DNA from: Bacillus taeanensis
GTDB taxonomy: Bacteria > Bacillota > Bacilli > Bacillales > UBA6769
Assembly: GCF_003318295.1 (NCBI RefSeq)
Contig: NZ_QOCW01000003.1
Span: 1-64,000, forward strand
Reading direction: 5' to 3'
DNA: 64,000 bases
Shown in pieces: positions 26,551 through 34,686 of the stretch. A model generated the notes under the pieces. That model saw only the letters and a list, made by a program, of their open reading frames with translations. It ran no database searches and was not told the DNA's origin. The position numbers and the translations under genes were made by a program. Within the stretch, counting starts at the first letter, position 1. Each line of letters opens with the position of its first letter.

Positions 26551-29418
26551 CTAATTGTTAATGAGACTTTTTTCTTCTTTATGATGAACATCTAATTTAG
26601 ATCGATCTACTAACGCTTTATGAAGAATGAGTTCTTGTTCCTTTTTATGAACAGTTGGATTACCGCCTGCAGGACTTGAACGCTCAGGGCGTCCAATATA
26701 ACTTACCGTTACATGATTAGGAGCAGTATCTCTAAGCTTTGCTTCAATATAGTTCCAAGCTCCCATGTTTTTCGGTTCTTCCTGCACCCAAACCACTTCT
26801 TTTAAGTTGTTATAACGTTGTAAAATTGCTTCAATATTGTATTTTGGAAATGGATAAAGCTGCTCGACACGAATAATATGAAGCCAATCAGCCTTTTCTT
26901 TATTTAGCTCAATTTCAGCAGCAAGATCAATTGCCATTTTCCCGCTTGCTAAAACAAGCCGTTCCACTTTATCCTGCTCTTTTCCAAGTCCCTGCTGCTC
27001 TAATACAACTTCAAATCGATCATCACTAAGCGCCGTATGCGGTGAAGAGGTAAGCGTATTTCGCAGCAAACTTTTTGGTGTCATTAATACTAATGGACGA
27101 ACTTCTTCTTTTCCTAAAACAGCAGATTGACGGCGCAAAATATGAAAATATTGCGCTGCACTTGTGACATTTGCAACCGTCCAGTTATTTTCAGCGGCGA
27201 GCTGAAGGTAGCGCTCGATTCGACCGCTCGAATGTTCCGGTCCTTGTCCTTCATATCCGTGCGGCAGAAGCATCACAAGACCGGACTTTTGTCCCCATTT
27301 CGCTCTTCCTGCTGAAATAAATTGATCAAAAATAACTTGGGCAGTGTTGGCAAAATCTCCATATTGCGCTTCCCAAAGCACAAGCGTTTCAGGAGAAAAT
27401 ACATTATAGCCATATTCAAATCCAACAACAGAACCTTCAGAAAGCGGACTATTATGAATCGCAAATGATGCTTTTGCCTGCGGAAGAGCATGCAGTGGTG
27501 AAAAAATTTCATCTGTATTTGTATCATGCAAAACGAGATGACGCTGTGCAAATGTCCCGCGCTCGGAGTCTTGTCCTGTTAAACGAATCGGCGTGCCTTC
27601 ACTTAAAATAGATGCAAAAGCCAGCGCTTCAGCTTGAGCCCAGTCCACTTTTCCATTCTCTTCGAAGGCTCCTTCGCGTCGTTTCAATATACGGCTCAGC
27701 TTCGGATAAACATTAAATCCTTCAGGCCACTTTAATAAATTGCTGTTGATCTCGCGGAGTTTTTCGAAAGAAACTCCTGTTGGAGTCGATGGAATACCAC
27801 TTGCAATACGTTTAGGTATCATTACTTCGATTTCTTCGCTTTCCTGATCAGCTCTTGATGCTGTTTCATATTCTAATTTAAGCTTATCCTCTAAATCATG
27901 CTGGAGCTTTTCGATTTCTGCAGCTGTTATAATCTTTTCTAACTGAAGCTTCTGACCGTATAATTTGCCGACAGTTGGATGATTACGAATCTGACTATAA
28001 ATTTTCGGCTGTGTAACCGCTGGATCATCCATTTCATTATGACCAAAGCGGCGGTACCCTACTAAATCAATAAGAAAATCCTTATTAAAACGCTTACGAT
28101 ACTCATATGCCAGCTTTACTGCTGCAAGACATGCCTCAGGATCATCAGCATTAACATGGACAATCGGAATTTCATATCCTTTTGCAAGATCACTCGCATA
28201 TTTGGTAGAGCGCGAATCATAGCTGTTCGTTGTAAAACCTACTTGGTTATTTGCAATAATGTGAAGGGTGCCGCCTGTTTTATAACCGTTTAATTGACTT
28301 AAATTAAGAGTTTCCGCTACAATTCCTTCACCTGGAAATGCTGCATCACCATGAATAATAATGCCAAATGATTTTGTAACATCTTGCTTTGGATACCCAG
28401 CTTTACCGCGATCTTCCTGAGCAGCCCTTGTATAGCCAAGCACGACTGGATCAACGAACTCTAAATGACTTGGGTTGTTAGCTAATGTAATATGCGCCTG
28501 GACTTCACCCGCTTCTTCAAATGTTTTATCTGCACCGAGATGATATTTTACGTCTCCCGTCCAGCCATAATTTTCAGCAGCAGATTCTTTATTTGGCTTA
28601 TGCTGAAACTCTGAGAAAATTTTGCTGTATGGCTTTTCTAACACATGGGCAAGCACACTTAGCCGACCGCGGTGAGCCATTCCAACCATAACATGACGGG
28701 CACCATGTTGAACCCCTTCAGCAATTGTTGCATCAAGCATTGGTACAAGTGCATCAACTCCTTCAATAGAGAAGCGCTTTTGACCAACAAAAGTGCGATG
28801 TAAAAACTGTTCAAAACTTTCTACTTCCGTTAACCGCTTTAAAAGCTTTACTTTCTTTTCCTTGGATAAAGGCTGAGAAAATGCGCCGCTTTCAACAGCT
28901 TGATTTAACCACTTACGCTCTTCCTTATGAGGAATATGATTAAATTCATATGCTAACGAATTTGTATAAAGCTCCTGTAAGCGTCCTGCAGCCTGTAGTC
29001 CAGTTTGAATATCATCAGGGGAATCTGACCACATCACTTTTGATGGTATCGCTTCCAAATCTGATTCTGTTAGTTCGTATTCTCCTAAATTAAGAAAAGT
29101 ATTTTCCACTTGATTTGATTCTAATGGATTTACTGCAGCAGTTAAGTGACCATAAGCACGAATATTTTCTAAAAGTTTAGCTGCTTTTACTGCCTTTTCC
29201 ATCACTTCTGAATAACTTAAAAGACTTTGCGAAGCTGTTGTTTCTTCACCTGCTTGGACTTCTGCTTCAGGGGAACCCCATACTTGAAAAAGTTCTTTTA
29301 GTTCCGAGGCAACAGAATCAGAGTCTAATTTATATCTTTCATATTGTTCCATCATATAGCCAAGATTTGGACCGTGAAACCTCTGCCATGGATTTTGTTT
29401 TACGTTCTTACCTGTCAT
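26551..29418 (-). CDS. odhA: 2-oxoglutarate dehydrogenase E1 component
   Basis: A 955-residue ThDP-dependent E1o that decarboxylates 2-oxoglutarate. Visible landmarks are [20 protein letters not shown], the ThDP-binding region [20 protein letters not shown], the His-rich loop around [16 protein letters not shown], and the C-terminal transketolase-like domain ([20 protein letters not shown]). Length is normal for Bacillus. With OdhB and a lipoamide dehydrogenase from elsewhere it makes succinyl-CoA. Its start follows GGGAGG. Its upstream region contains IS200/IS605-like debris. The last codons (VDRSKL) include a LacI-type operator palindrome. Confidence 0.93.
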   Translation of the reverse strand: MTGKNVKQNPWQRFHGPNLGYMMEQYERYKLDSDSVASELKELFQVWGSPEAEVQAGEETTASQSLLSYSEVMEKAVKAAKLLENIRAYGHLTAAVNPLESNQVENTFLNLGEYELTESDLEAIPSKVMWSDSPDDIQTGLQAAGRLQELYTNSLAYEFNHIPHKEERKWLNQAVESGAFSQPLSKEKKVKLLKRLTEVESFEQFLHRTFVGQKRFSIEGVDALVPMLDATIAEGVQHGARHVMVGMAHRGRLSVLAHVLEKPYSKIFSEFQHKPNKESAAENYGWTGDVKYHLGADKTFEEAGEVQAHITLANNPSHLEFVDPVVLGYTRAAQEDRGKAGYPKQDVTKSFGIIIHGDAAFPGEGIVAETLNLSQLNGYKTGGTLHIIANNQVGFTTNSYDSRSTKYASDLAKGYEIPIVHVNADDPEACLAAVKLAYEYRKRFNKDFLIDLVGYRRFGHNEMDDPAVTQPKIYSQIRNHPTVGKLYGQKLQLEKIITAAEIEKLQHDLEDKLKLEYETASRADQESEEIEVMIPKRIASGIPSTPTGVSFEKLREINSNLLKWPEGFNVYPKLSRILKRREGAFEENGKVDWAQAEALAFASILSEGTPIRLTGQDSERGTFAQRHLVLHDTNTDEIFSPLHALPQAKASFAIHNSPLSEGSVVGFEYGYNVFSPETLVLWEAQYGDFANTAQVIFDQFISAGRAKWGQKSGLVMLLPHGYEGQGPEHSSGRIERYLQLAAENNWTVANVTSAAQYFHILRRQSAVLGKEEVRPLVLMTPKSLLRNTLTSSPHTALSDDRFEVVLEQQGLGKEQDKVERLVLASGKMAIDLAAEIELNKEKADWLHIIRVEQLYPFPKYNIEAILQRYNNLKEVVWVQEEPKNMGAWNYIEAKLRDTAPNHVTVSYIGRPERSSPAGGNPTVHKKEQELILHKALVDRSKLDVHHKEEKSLINN
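26598..26609. promoter_or_regulatory. LacI-type operator inside the odhA 3' end
   Basis: TAGATCGATCTA, flanked so that TTTAGATCGATCTA is conserved. It is identical to the intergenic operators of clusters A and B, but here encodes Asp-Arg-Ser within VDRSKL. It lies 62-73 bp upstream of the odhB start, where it could act as a roadblock or control an internal promoter. Confidence 0.6.
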
Positions 29419-29502
29419 TTAACAATACCTCCCATACCATTAAGATTGCTCCGGATTGTCTAACCTTGTTTAAAGAAATAATCTATCGTTTTTGGAAAGA
29501 GT

Positions 29503-29555
29503 ACCCCTTCCTCAAGGAATGTGAAGGGCGATTGCCCAATCAGTAGGGAGGGGGT
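29503..29555 (+). mobile_element. IS200/IS605-type right-end hairpin relic
   Basis: Outer stem CCCCTTCCTCAAG...GTAGGGAGGGG with an inner GGGC/GCCC hairpin. The same flanking sequence recurs at 51204-51238. It has the look of the terminal hairpin of a TnpB-type element, but no transposase gene remains. Confidence 0.45.
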
Positions 29556-29563
29556 GAATTTCC

Positions 29564-29912
29564 ATCATTTATTACGAACGCAAGTACGTAATAAATGATA
29601 TAATAATCGTTGTACATCCTTGTACATGCTCATTGAAAACTGAACATATAAGGTTGTAGCAGGAAAAGACGCTCTGCTGTGTAAAATGTTCAAGCCTAGA
29701 GAAGCCGAAAATGCGTGATACATGACTAGCACAACGTGTGAAAATGTTGCAGTAGGCTTATTAAAAGAAGTCTCAAAGGCAAGACTGATGGGATAGAGGA
29801 GTTGGGTGTATTCAGATCACCAATGTGGCAACTCCACTAACGTTAAGCGTTCAGAAATGTTCGATACGTTAGAAACCCCCACTTCAAGCGTAGCTAAGTG
29901 GTGGGAGTATTC
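29564..29912 (+). mobile_element. Degenerate IS200/IS605-like element with omega-RNA-like right end
   Basis: A 350-bp unit. It starts with a 13-bp perfect hairpin (ATCATTTATTACG / CGTAATAAATGAT, 29564-29599) and ends with a structured GC-richer tail whose last hairpin, 29876-29905 (CCCCCACTT...AAGTGGTGGG), is followed by AGTATTCA. This end resembles TnpB-associated right ends and their guide RNA. Codons 29681-29725 (KCSSLEKPKMRDT then stop) may be the last of a lost tnpB frame. No tnpA or tnpB is present. Family assignment is by recall of such ends, not by alignment. Confidence 0.55.
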
Positions 29913-30060
29913 ATGAATGATTAGCTAGTGAGTAAGTTTCTTTTTCATGTCTTTCTTCAATTCTTTTTTCAATTCTTTCTAATGCCTTATCATCTTCTAA
30001 AAGCTTCTTTTTGTTTTCTAAAACTAATTGTTTAAAACCTATTCTTATTGGCTTTCTCAT
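29911..30060 (-). CDS. FbpB-like small basic protein (49 residues)
   Basis: Encodes MRKPIRIGFKQLVLENKKKL followed by a helical Glu/Lys segment containing ALERIEKRIEERHEKE. This is the pattern of the Fur-regulated basic protein B family (PF13040), small proteins that in B. subtilis assist the iron-sparing sRNA FsrA. The ribosome site GGTGGGGAG is strong. No Fur box is seen upstream; instead it follows a SigA promoter with the operator shared with the gntR/caiB operon. Its stop codon coincides with the right end of the IS-like relic, so its C-terminus may have been altered by insertion. Confidence 0.7.
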   Translation of the reverse strand: MRKPIRIGFKQLVLENKKKLLEDDKALERIEKRIEERHEKETYSLANHS

Positions 30061-30100
30061 GCTCCCCACCCTTATTCATAAATTTCGCTTATTGGTTATT

Positions 30101-30157
30101 TGGGCTATTGGGTAGTCCAGTTAATTAAATTATATTCCTATGCTTATGAACCGTCAA
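30101..30157 (-). promoter_or_regulatory. GntR-controlled promoter P1 (upstream of the FbpB-like gene and odhA)
   Basis: Minus strand: TTGACG (30157-30152), 17-bp spacer, TATAAT (30134-30129), then the operator TGGGCTATTGGGTAGTCCA at 30101-30119, nine bases beyond the -10. The same arrangement occurs at P2 and P3. Confidence 0.75.
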
Positions 30158-30213
30158 GCGATTTACATGGTTTTTCAAAGAAATATTCGTTCTTTATAAC
30201 CTTAACGATGCCT

Positions 30214-30244
30214 AAAAAGCCGCGGCTCAGACACGCGGCTTTTA
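30214..30244 (-). terminator. Terminator of the gntR-caiB-HMG-lyase operon
   Basis: Stem AAAAAGCCGCG / CGCGGCTTTT with a T-tail on the minus strand, just after the lyase stop. Confidence 0.85.
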
Positions 30245-30251
30245 TCATATC

Positions 30252-31211
30252 TTAAGTATTCAACTTTTCTTGAGTGTTTGGTTTTTCATGAAGCTCGGAA
30301 CAAGGTCCTGATTGCAATAGGAAACTGCCGCCATCATGACCAATTTTTCTTTGGACATCTTTTGCTGTGATAAGAAGCTGGTCAACATTAATGCCAGTTT
30401 CAACTCCCATTTCATGAAAACCATGTACAAGATCTTCCGTTGCAATATTCCCCGTAGCTCCTGGCGCATAAGGACATCCACCAAGTCCTGCAATCGAGCT
30501 GTCAAAATGAACAATTCCCTGCTGCAGAGCTGCAACGGCATTCGCAAAAGCCATTCCTCTTGTGTTATGCAAATGCATGGAGAAGGTAATATCTGAAAAT
30601 TCATTTGTTAATAATCCCAAAAGCTCATATACTTGTTTTGGATTTGCCATTCCTGAAGTATCTGCTAGTGAAATCTCGGAAATACCTAACTTTTTATAGC
30701 GCTCTACAATTTCTATAATTCTTTCTTCAGGTACATTTCCTTCATAAGGACATCCAAAAGCTACTGAAATTGATCCGCCCACTTTAACACCATGTTTTTC
30801 ACCCAACTCAATAATTGGTGCAAACCCTTCCTGTGCTTCTTTAACAAGACAGTTAGCATTTGATAGACTATGAGAATCTGTCGCCGAAAGCATCAGCTTT
30901 AATTTTTTAATACCTACATCAATTGCCCGCTGCGCTCCTCTCACATTTGGAACGAGAGCTCGGAATTTAATTTCTTCTAAATCCTGTACCTGTGTCACAA
31001 CTTCCTCTGCATCTTTCAACTGTGGAATTGCTCTTGGATGTACGAACGAAGTAATTTCCATTGATTGAACGCCGGTTTTTGCTAATTGGCGAATAATATC
31101 AATTTTCGTTTCGGTAGGAATCCATTCTGATTCTGCTTGAAACCCATCTCTTGGTGCTACTTCACAAATAATCGCTTTAGAAGGAAGTATCATTTTATTG
31201 TTTGTATTCAT
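30252..31211 (-). CDS. HMG-CoA lyase family enzyme
   Basis: A 319-residue HMGL-like TIM barrel with the catalytic-Cys signature GLGGCPYAPGATGNIATEDL, the N-terminal active-site stretch EVAPRDGFQAE and metal-binding His-X-His in SMHLHNTRGM. It would cleave 3-hydroxy-3-methylglutaryl-CoA to acetyl-CoA and acetoacetate, or a related hydroxyacyl-CoA such as citramalyl-CoA. Its ATG overlaps the CoA-transferase stop (TAATG). The pairing with a CaiB-type transferase points to activation of a free hydroxy-diacid followed by cleavage, rather than to leucine breakdown, for which no genes are present. Confidence 0.88.
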   Translation of the reverse strand: MNTNNKMILPSKAIICEVAPRDGFQAESEWIPTETKIDIIRQLAKTGVQSMEITSFVHPRAIPQLKDAEEVVTQVQDLEEIKFRALVPNVRGAQRAIDVGIKKLKLMLSATDSHSLSNANCLVKEAQEGFAPIIELGEKHGVKVGGSISVAFGCPYEGNVPEERIIEIVERYKKLGISEISLADTSGMANPKQVYELLGLLTNEFSDITFSMHLHNTRGMAFANAVAALQQGIVHFDSSIAGLGGCPYAPGATGNIATEDLVHGFHEMGVETGINVDQLLITAKDVQRKIGHDGGSFLLQSGPCSELHEKPNTQEKLNT

Positions 31212-32419
31212 TAGATTACCCCTTTCTCTTTTAAGCTTGATAACTCTTCTGCCGATAACCCGAGTGCTTCTCCAAAAATTTCTTCATTATGTTCACCTAA
31301 TTCAGGTGCGCGATGACGAATCGCTCCCGGTGTACTTGAGAACTTTGGAACAACGCCTGGAACTTTAATTTTTCCTAAACGCGGGTGCTCCACTTCGACA
31401 ATGTTTTGTCGCTCTTTATACTGTGGATCATTAAAAATATCTTCAATACTGTAAATAGGACTAACCGGTACGCCAAACGAATCAAGCTTTTCCATTAATT
31501 CTTTTTGTGTATGCGTACGAATCCAGCCGGATACAATTTCCTGCACCTCACTATCATTTTTTAAACGCTCAGAGTTTGTATAGTAGCGAGGATCTTCTAA
31601 CATATCTGTTCGCTCCATCGCTTCAGCAAGACGATTAAATGTAGAATCGGTACTTGTGACGAGCACCACATATTTGCCATCCTTTGTTTCATAAGTACCG
31701 GCTGGACTGGAATGCCCCGCTAAACCTGGACTTCTTTCTCTCACTTTACCTGTTTGATCATATTCGGCGATTAAAAACTCCATCATCCGGAAAATCGATT
31801 CATAAAGGCCCATCTCAACAATTTGCCCTTCGCCTTCTTCATTTGTTTCCCGATAGAAAAGAGCGCTTACAGTTGAGAAAGCAACATAAACACCGGTAAT
31901 GTAATCTAATAACGAATAAGATGGACTAACCGGCGGACGGTCGCTGTATCCCTGCAGATAGGTATGACCGCTAAATGCTGTTCCCGGAGTACCAAAGCCT
32001 GCTTTTTCGCGATAAGGACCTGTTTGACCATAACCGGAAACACGAGTCATAATTAATTTCGGATTTGCTTTCTTTAATTCTTCATAACCTAAATTCCATT
32101 TTTCTAATGTACCCGGGCGGAAGTTTTCAATTAATATATCGACTGTACTAATCAGCTTTTTAAAAAGGGCACGTCCTTCTTCTGTTCGAATATCTAAGGT
32201 TACAGATTTTTTGTTACGCGCCAATCCCGGCCATCTTAAAGGCTCCGTTCCTTTCCAAGGACCTACTGTTCGAAGCGTATCGCCTTTTCCGGGTATCTCG
32301 ACTTTAATTACTTCGGCTCCTAAATCTGCAAGTAATGTTGCGCCAAATGGTGCTGCAATCATTGTTGATACATCAAGAATACGAACTCCTGTTAACGGGC
32401 CATAATTTACTTTAGACAT
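31211..32419 (-). CDS. CaiB/BaiF family (class III) CoA-transferase
   Basis: A 402-residue family III CoA-transferase. The usual N-terminal pattern GPLTGVRILDVSTMIAAPFG, the LADLGAEVIKVE strand, NKKSVTLDIRTEEG, and LIENFRPGTLEKW are all seen. The catalytic Asp lies near residue 170 (SLLDYITGVYVAFS region). Such enzymes move CoA from a donor such as succinyl-CoA to a carboxylic acid. It is preceded 37 bp upstream by gntR and translationally coupled to the HMG-lyase-type gene. The ATG at 32419 follows GGAGGG; the frame start at 32446 does not. Confidence 0.88.
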   Translation of the reverse strand: MSKVNYGPLTGVRILDVSTMIAAPFGATLLADLGAEVIKVEIPGKGDTLRTVGPWKGTEPLRWPGLARNKKSVTLDIRTEEGRALFKKLISTVDILIENFRPGTLEKWNLGYEELKKANPKLIMTRVSGYGQTGPYREKAGFGTPGTAFSGHTYLQGYSDRPPVSPSYSLLDYITGVYVAFSTVSALFYRETNEEGEGQIVEMGLYESIFRMMEFLIAEYDQTGKVRERSPGLAGHSSPAGTYETKDGKYVVLVTSTDSTFNRLAEAMERTDMLEDPRYYTNSERLKNDSEVQEIVSGWIRTHTQKELMEKLDSFGVPVSPIYSIEDIFNDPQYKERQNIVEVEHPRLGKIKVPGVVPKFSSTPGAIRHRAPELGEHNEEIFGEALGLSAEELSSLKEKGVI

Positions 32420-32456
32420 TTTTTTCCCTCCAATAATAAAGTGCAAGTTTCTATTT

Positions 32457-33161
32457 TTAATAGTTTTCTAATACATTTTTACGAAGGTTTTGGAGATGCT
32501 TCACTGTGAGGTCAACAGCATCAGAAACGCTTCTATATTTTACTGCTTCTAAAATGGCTCGATGTTCTCCCAAAGATTGCATCGTACGTTTTTTAGAAAG
32601 CAATGTTTTCTTTCGAATATGATGAAAGATATTTAAATTTGTTTTCATCATTGATACAAAAACAAAATTTTGCGTTGCTTTCGCTAAAGCTAAATGAAAG
32701 ATGCTATCGTCTGCTGCTTTTTCCAATGGATTTTTAAGTTTCTCTTCCATTTTTAATAAAATGCTTTCTAATATTTCAATATCTTCCTCTTCTGCTTTTG
32801 GACAAGCTAACTCTGCTATTTTAGGTTCAAGAGCTTCTCGTGCTTCTAAAAAGAAAATGATTGTTTTCTTTTCGATATAATCTCTGCTGCTAGCATACTT
32901 CTCTACACCTAAATGTTGATTAACATTCTTAATAAATCTTCCTTCACCAGGCCTTGATACAATAATTCTTTCAGATTCTAGTACCCTAAATGCTTCTCTT
33001 ATCGTACTCCTGCTGCATTCAAAACGAACTGCTAAATCTCTTTCACCCGGTAAACGATCTCCCGCTTTTAAATCATCTTCTTGTACGAGCTTCTTAATTT
33101 TTAGCACAATCTTTTTGTAAAGCCTTTCGTTATCCATATGCGAAAATAATTGGTCATTCAT
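32457..33161 (-). CDS. GntR-family regulator, FadR/FCD type
   Basis: A 234-residue regulator: N-terminal winged helix (LKAGDRLPGERDLAVRFECS) and a helical FCD effector domain with metal-binding Asp and His (DDSIFHLALAKATQN; EHRAILEAVK). It is the first gene of the operon with the CoA-transferase and HMG-lyase-type genes. Its own promoter carries the 19-bp operator, so autorepression relieved by a pathway acid is likely. It is clearly paralogous to the regulator at 44058-44777, including the SRSTIREAFRVLESE/SRTSLREAFRVLESE recognition region. Confidence 0.9.
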   Translation of the reverse strand: MNDQLFSHMDNERLYKKIVLKIKKLVQEDDLKAGDRLPGERDLAVRFECSRSTIREAFRVLESERIIVSRPGEGRFIKNVNQHLGVEKYASSRDYIEKKTIIFFLEAREALEPKIAELACPKAEEEDIEILESILLKMEEKLKNPLEKAADDSIFHLALAKATQNFVFVSMMKTNLNIFHHIRKKTLLSKKRTMQSLGEHRAILEAVKYRSVSDAVDLTVKHLQNLRKNVLENY

Positions 33162-33190
33162 AACATGATCTCCAAATACAATTGGTCATA

Positions 33191-33247
33191 TGGACCATTG
33201 GCTAGTCCAGTTAACTAGATTATAGTTATTAAAGAAGAAATCGTCAA
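33191..33247 (-). promoter_or_regulatory. GntR-controlled promoter P2 (gntR-caiB-HMG-lyase)
   Basis: Minus strand: TTGACG (33247-33242), 17-bp spacer, TATAAT (33224-33219), and operator TGGACCATTGGCTAGTCCA at 33191-33209. An adjoining palindrome, TGGTCATATGGACCA at 33183-33197, overlaps it and may be a second half of the binding region. Confidence 0.8.
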
Positions 33248-33317
33248 GTGCTTTATTAAATTTTAAACTTCTTTTATCGATTATTAAGCAGAAAAACCCT
33301 TAAAAAAGCGCTAAAAG

Positions 33318-33353
33318 AAGGGAAAAAGACAGTCCCAACTATCTCTTTCCCTT
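33318..33353 (-). terminator. Terminator of the dehydroquinate dehydratase gene
   Basis: Stem AAGGGAAAAAGA / TCTCTTTCCCTT (one mismatch) about 47 bp past the stop. Confidence 0.7.
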
Positions 33354-33399
33354 TTTTCATAAATTATTTTATAATCGACTAAATTTAGATAAGCGGTTA

Positions 33400-34155
33400 T
33401 TAATACCCCATCGGCTTTTTTATCAGTTCAATTACTTTTCGAAGATCTTCAATCGGAATTTGCCCAGGAGCTGAGCTTTTTTCTCCAACAGCAAATGTAA
33501 CGGCAGAGCCATAAAACCAGCCTAACATTCTGCTTAAGGAACCTACGTCACCCATTGACATCGTAATAAGCGGGATATTTAATTCTTCCTTTGCCTTGCT
33601 CGTTACTTCCAATAACGTTAACACATCTTTTTGGTTTTTAGGCATCACTGCTGCTTTGGCAATATCTGCACCGTAAGACTCCATCATAGATAAACGTTTT
33701 CGTAAATCTGCTTTTTCAGGGGTACATTCAAAATTATGATAAGATAATATAAGCTTTTTTCCATACTTTTCAGAGACTTCTCTTACATGTTTAATATGTT
33801 CTGGTTCACTGGATAATTCAATATCAATAATGTCTACAAATTCACTTTGACAAACTTGACTTAACAGCTCTACTCTTTCTTCCTCTGATAACGGAATTGA
33901 TTCACCGCCTTCTTTATGAGAACGAATTGTAAAAAGAAGAGGAAGACCGCTGCTTTGAGCAGCAATTTTTTCAGCTGTTACTAATACTTGATTAAAATCA
34001 TTAATCTCTTTGTAGAAGTCAACTCGCCATTCAATTAAATCAGGATTTTTAGGTAAAATGTTTGTTAGTTCTCTCATAATTTCCTCTGTGTTTTTACCTG
34101 TTAAGGGTGTACATATATAAGGAAAGTTTTGTTCATTAAATAGTTGATTTTTCAT
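33400..34155 (-). CDS. aroD: Type I 3-dehydroquinate dehydratase
   Basis: A 251-residue class I enzyme that forms a Schiff base with 3-dehydroquinate and gives 3-dehydroshikimate. The catalytic His is in LILSYHNFECTP and the Schiff-base Lys in ADIAKAAVMPKN; substrate-contacting LLFTIRS and SAPGQIP are also present. Type I is used biosynthetically in some Firmicutes and catabolically for quinate. Here it is separated from any chorismate operon and lies between the gntR and cluster B operons, so a local catabolic role, together with the shikimate kinase homologue 9 kb away, deserves consideration. Confidence 0.88.
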   Translation of the reverse strand: MKNQLFNEQNFPYICTPLTGKNTEEIMRELTNILPKNPDLIEWRVDFYKEINDFNQVLVTAEKIAAQSSGLPLLFTIRSHKEGGESIPLSEEERVELLSQVCQSEFVDIIDIELSSEPEHIKHVREVSEKYGKKLILSYHNFECTPEKADLRKRLSMMESYGADIAKAAVMPKNQKDVLTLLEVTSKAKEELNIPLITMSMGDVGSLSRMLGWFYGSAVTFAVGEKSSAPGQIPIEDLRKVIELIKKPMGY

Positions 34156-34288
34156 ATGCCCTCCTAAAATTTTTAATTCATAAATGATTATTTTATTGAA
34201 TTTTCCATCAAATAAGTAATAACTCCCATTATATAATGATTACAAATTGAAAAACAGCTTTCCTCACAAATTAAATGATAAAAATAAA

Positions 34289-34331
34289 AAGAGAATCATC
34301 CCTAAGGTCAGACCTTAGGGATGATTCTCTT
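34289..34331 (-). terminator. Terminator of catabolic cluster B
   Basis: Perfect 21-bp stem centred at 34310 (AAGAGAATCATCCCTAAGGTC and its complement), 70 bp beyond the last small gene. Confidence 0.85.
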
Positions 34332-34400
34332 CGTTATACGTGACAATACGGCATGTCTTACTGCAAAATAAGAGACATCTAGGGATAGGGGAGAATTTCT

Positions 34401-34640
34401 TTACATGTTTTCCTGTGACATTAATGCGAGCAGCATCGCTTTTCTTGTTTTATTATTACTGTTGTTCTCTAAAATACTTTGAATGCCGCTTTTTACTTCT
34501 ACATTTTTTTCTGATAATTCGACTAAGCGTACCAGTTCTCTTTTTTCCAGTTCTGATAATAAAGTTGAATCTAAGCCTAAAATGACATCTAAAGCCTCGT
34601 AACCTAAAGAACTGAACATTTCACCATAACCAGGATACAT
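34401..34640 (-). CDS. Small hypothetical protein (79 residues), end of cluster B operon
   Basis: Starts MYPGYGEMFSSLGYEALDVI after GGGAGGG; the frame opening at 34676 would use a TTG without a ribosome site. It is helical and acidic, with a C-terminal half rich in Leu/Lys (KTRKAMLLALMSQ). I recognise no family. It replaces the TIM-barrel isomerase that follows the ThDP gene in cluster A, 46 bp downstream of the ThDP gene stop, so it is probably co-transcribed. Confidence 0.55.
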   Translation of the reverse strand: MYPGYGEMFSSLGYEALDVILGLDSTLLSELEKRELVRLVELSEKNVEVKSGIQSILENNSNNKTRKAMLLALMSQENM

Positions 34641-34686
34641 ATCATTTATCCCTCCCAAAGCTTTAAATGGAATCAAATTTTATAAA

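Noticed and set aside
29600..29910. Riboswitch or T-box leader of odhA
   Set aside because: The structured segment is oriented on the opposite strand to odhA and has terminal hairpins typical of IS200/IS605-type ends; no known aptamer core was recognised.
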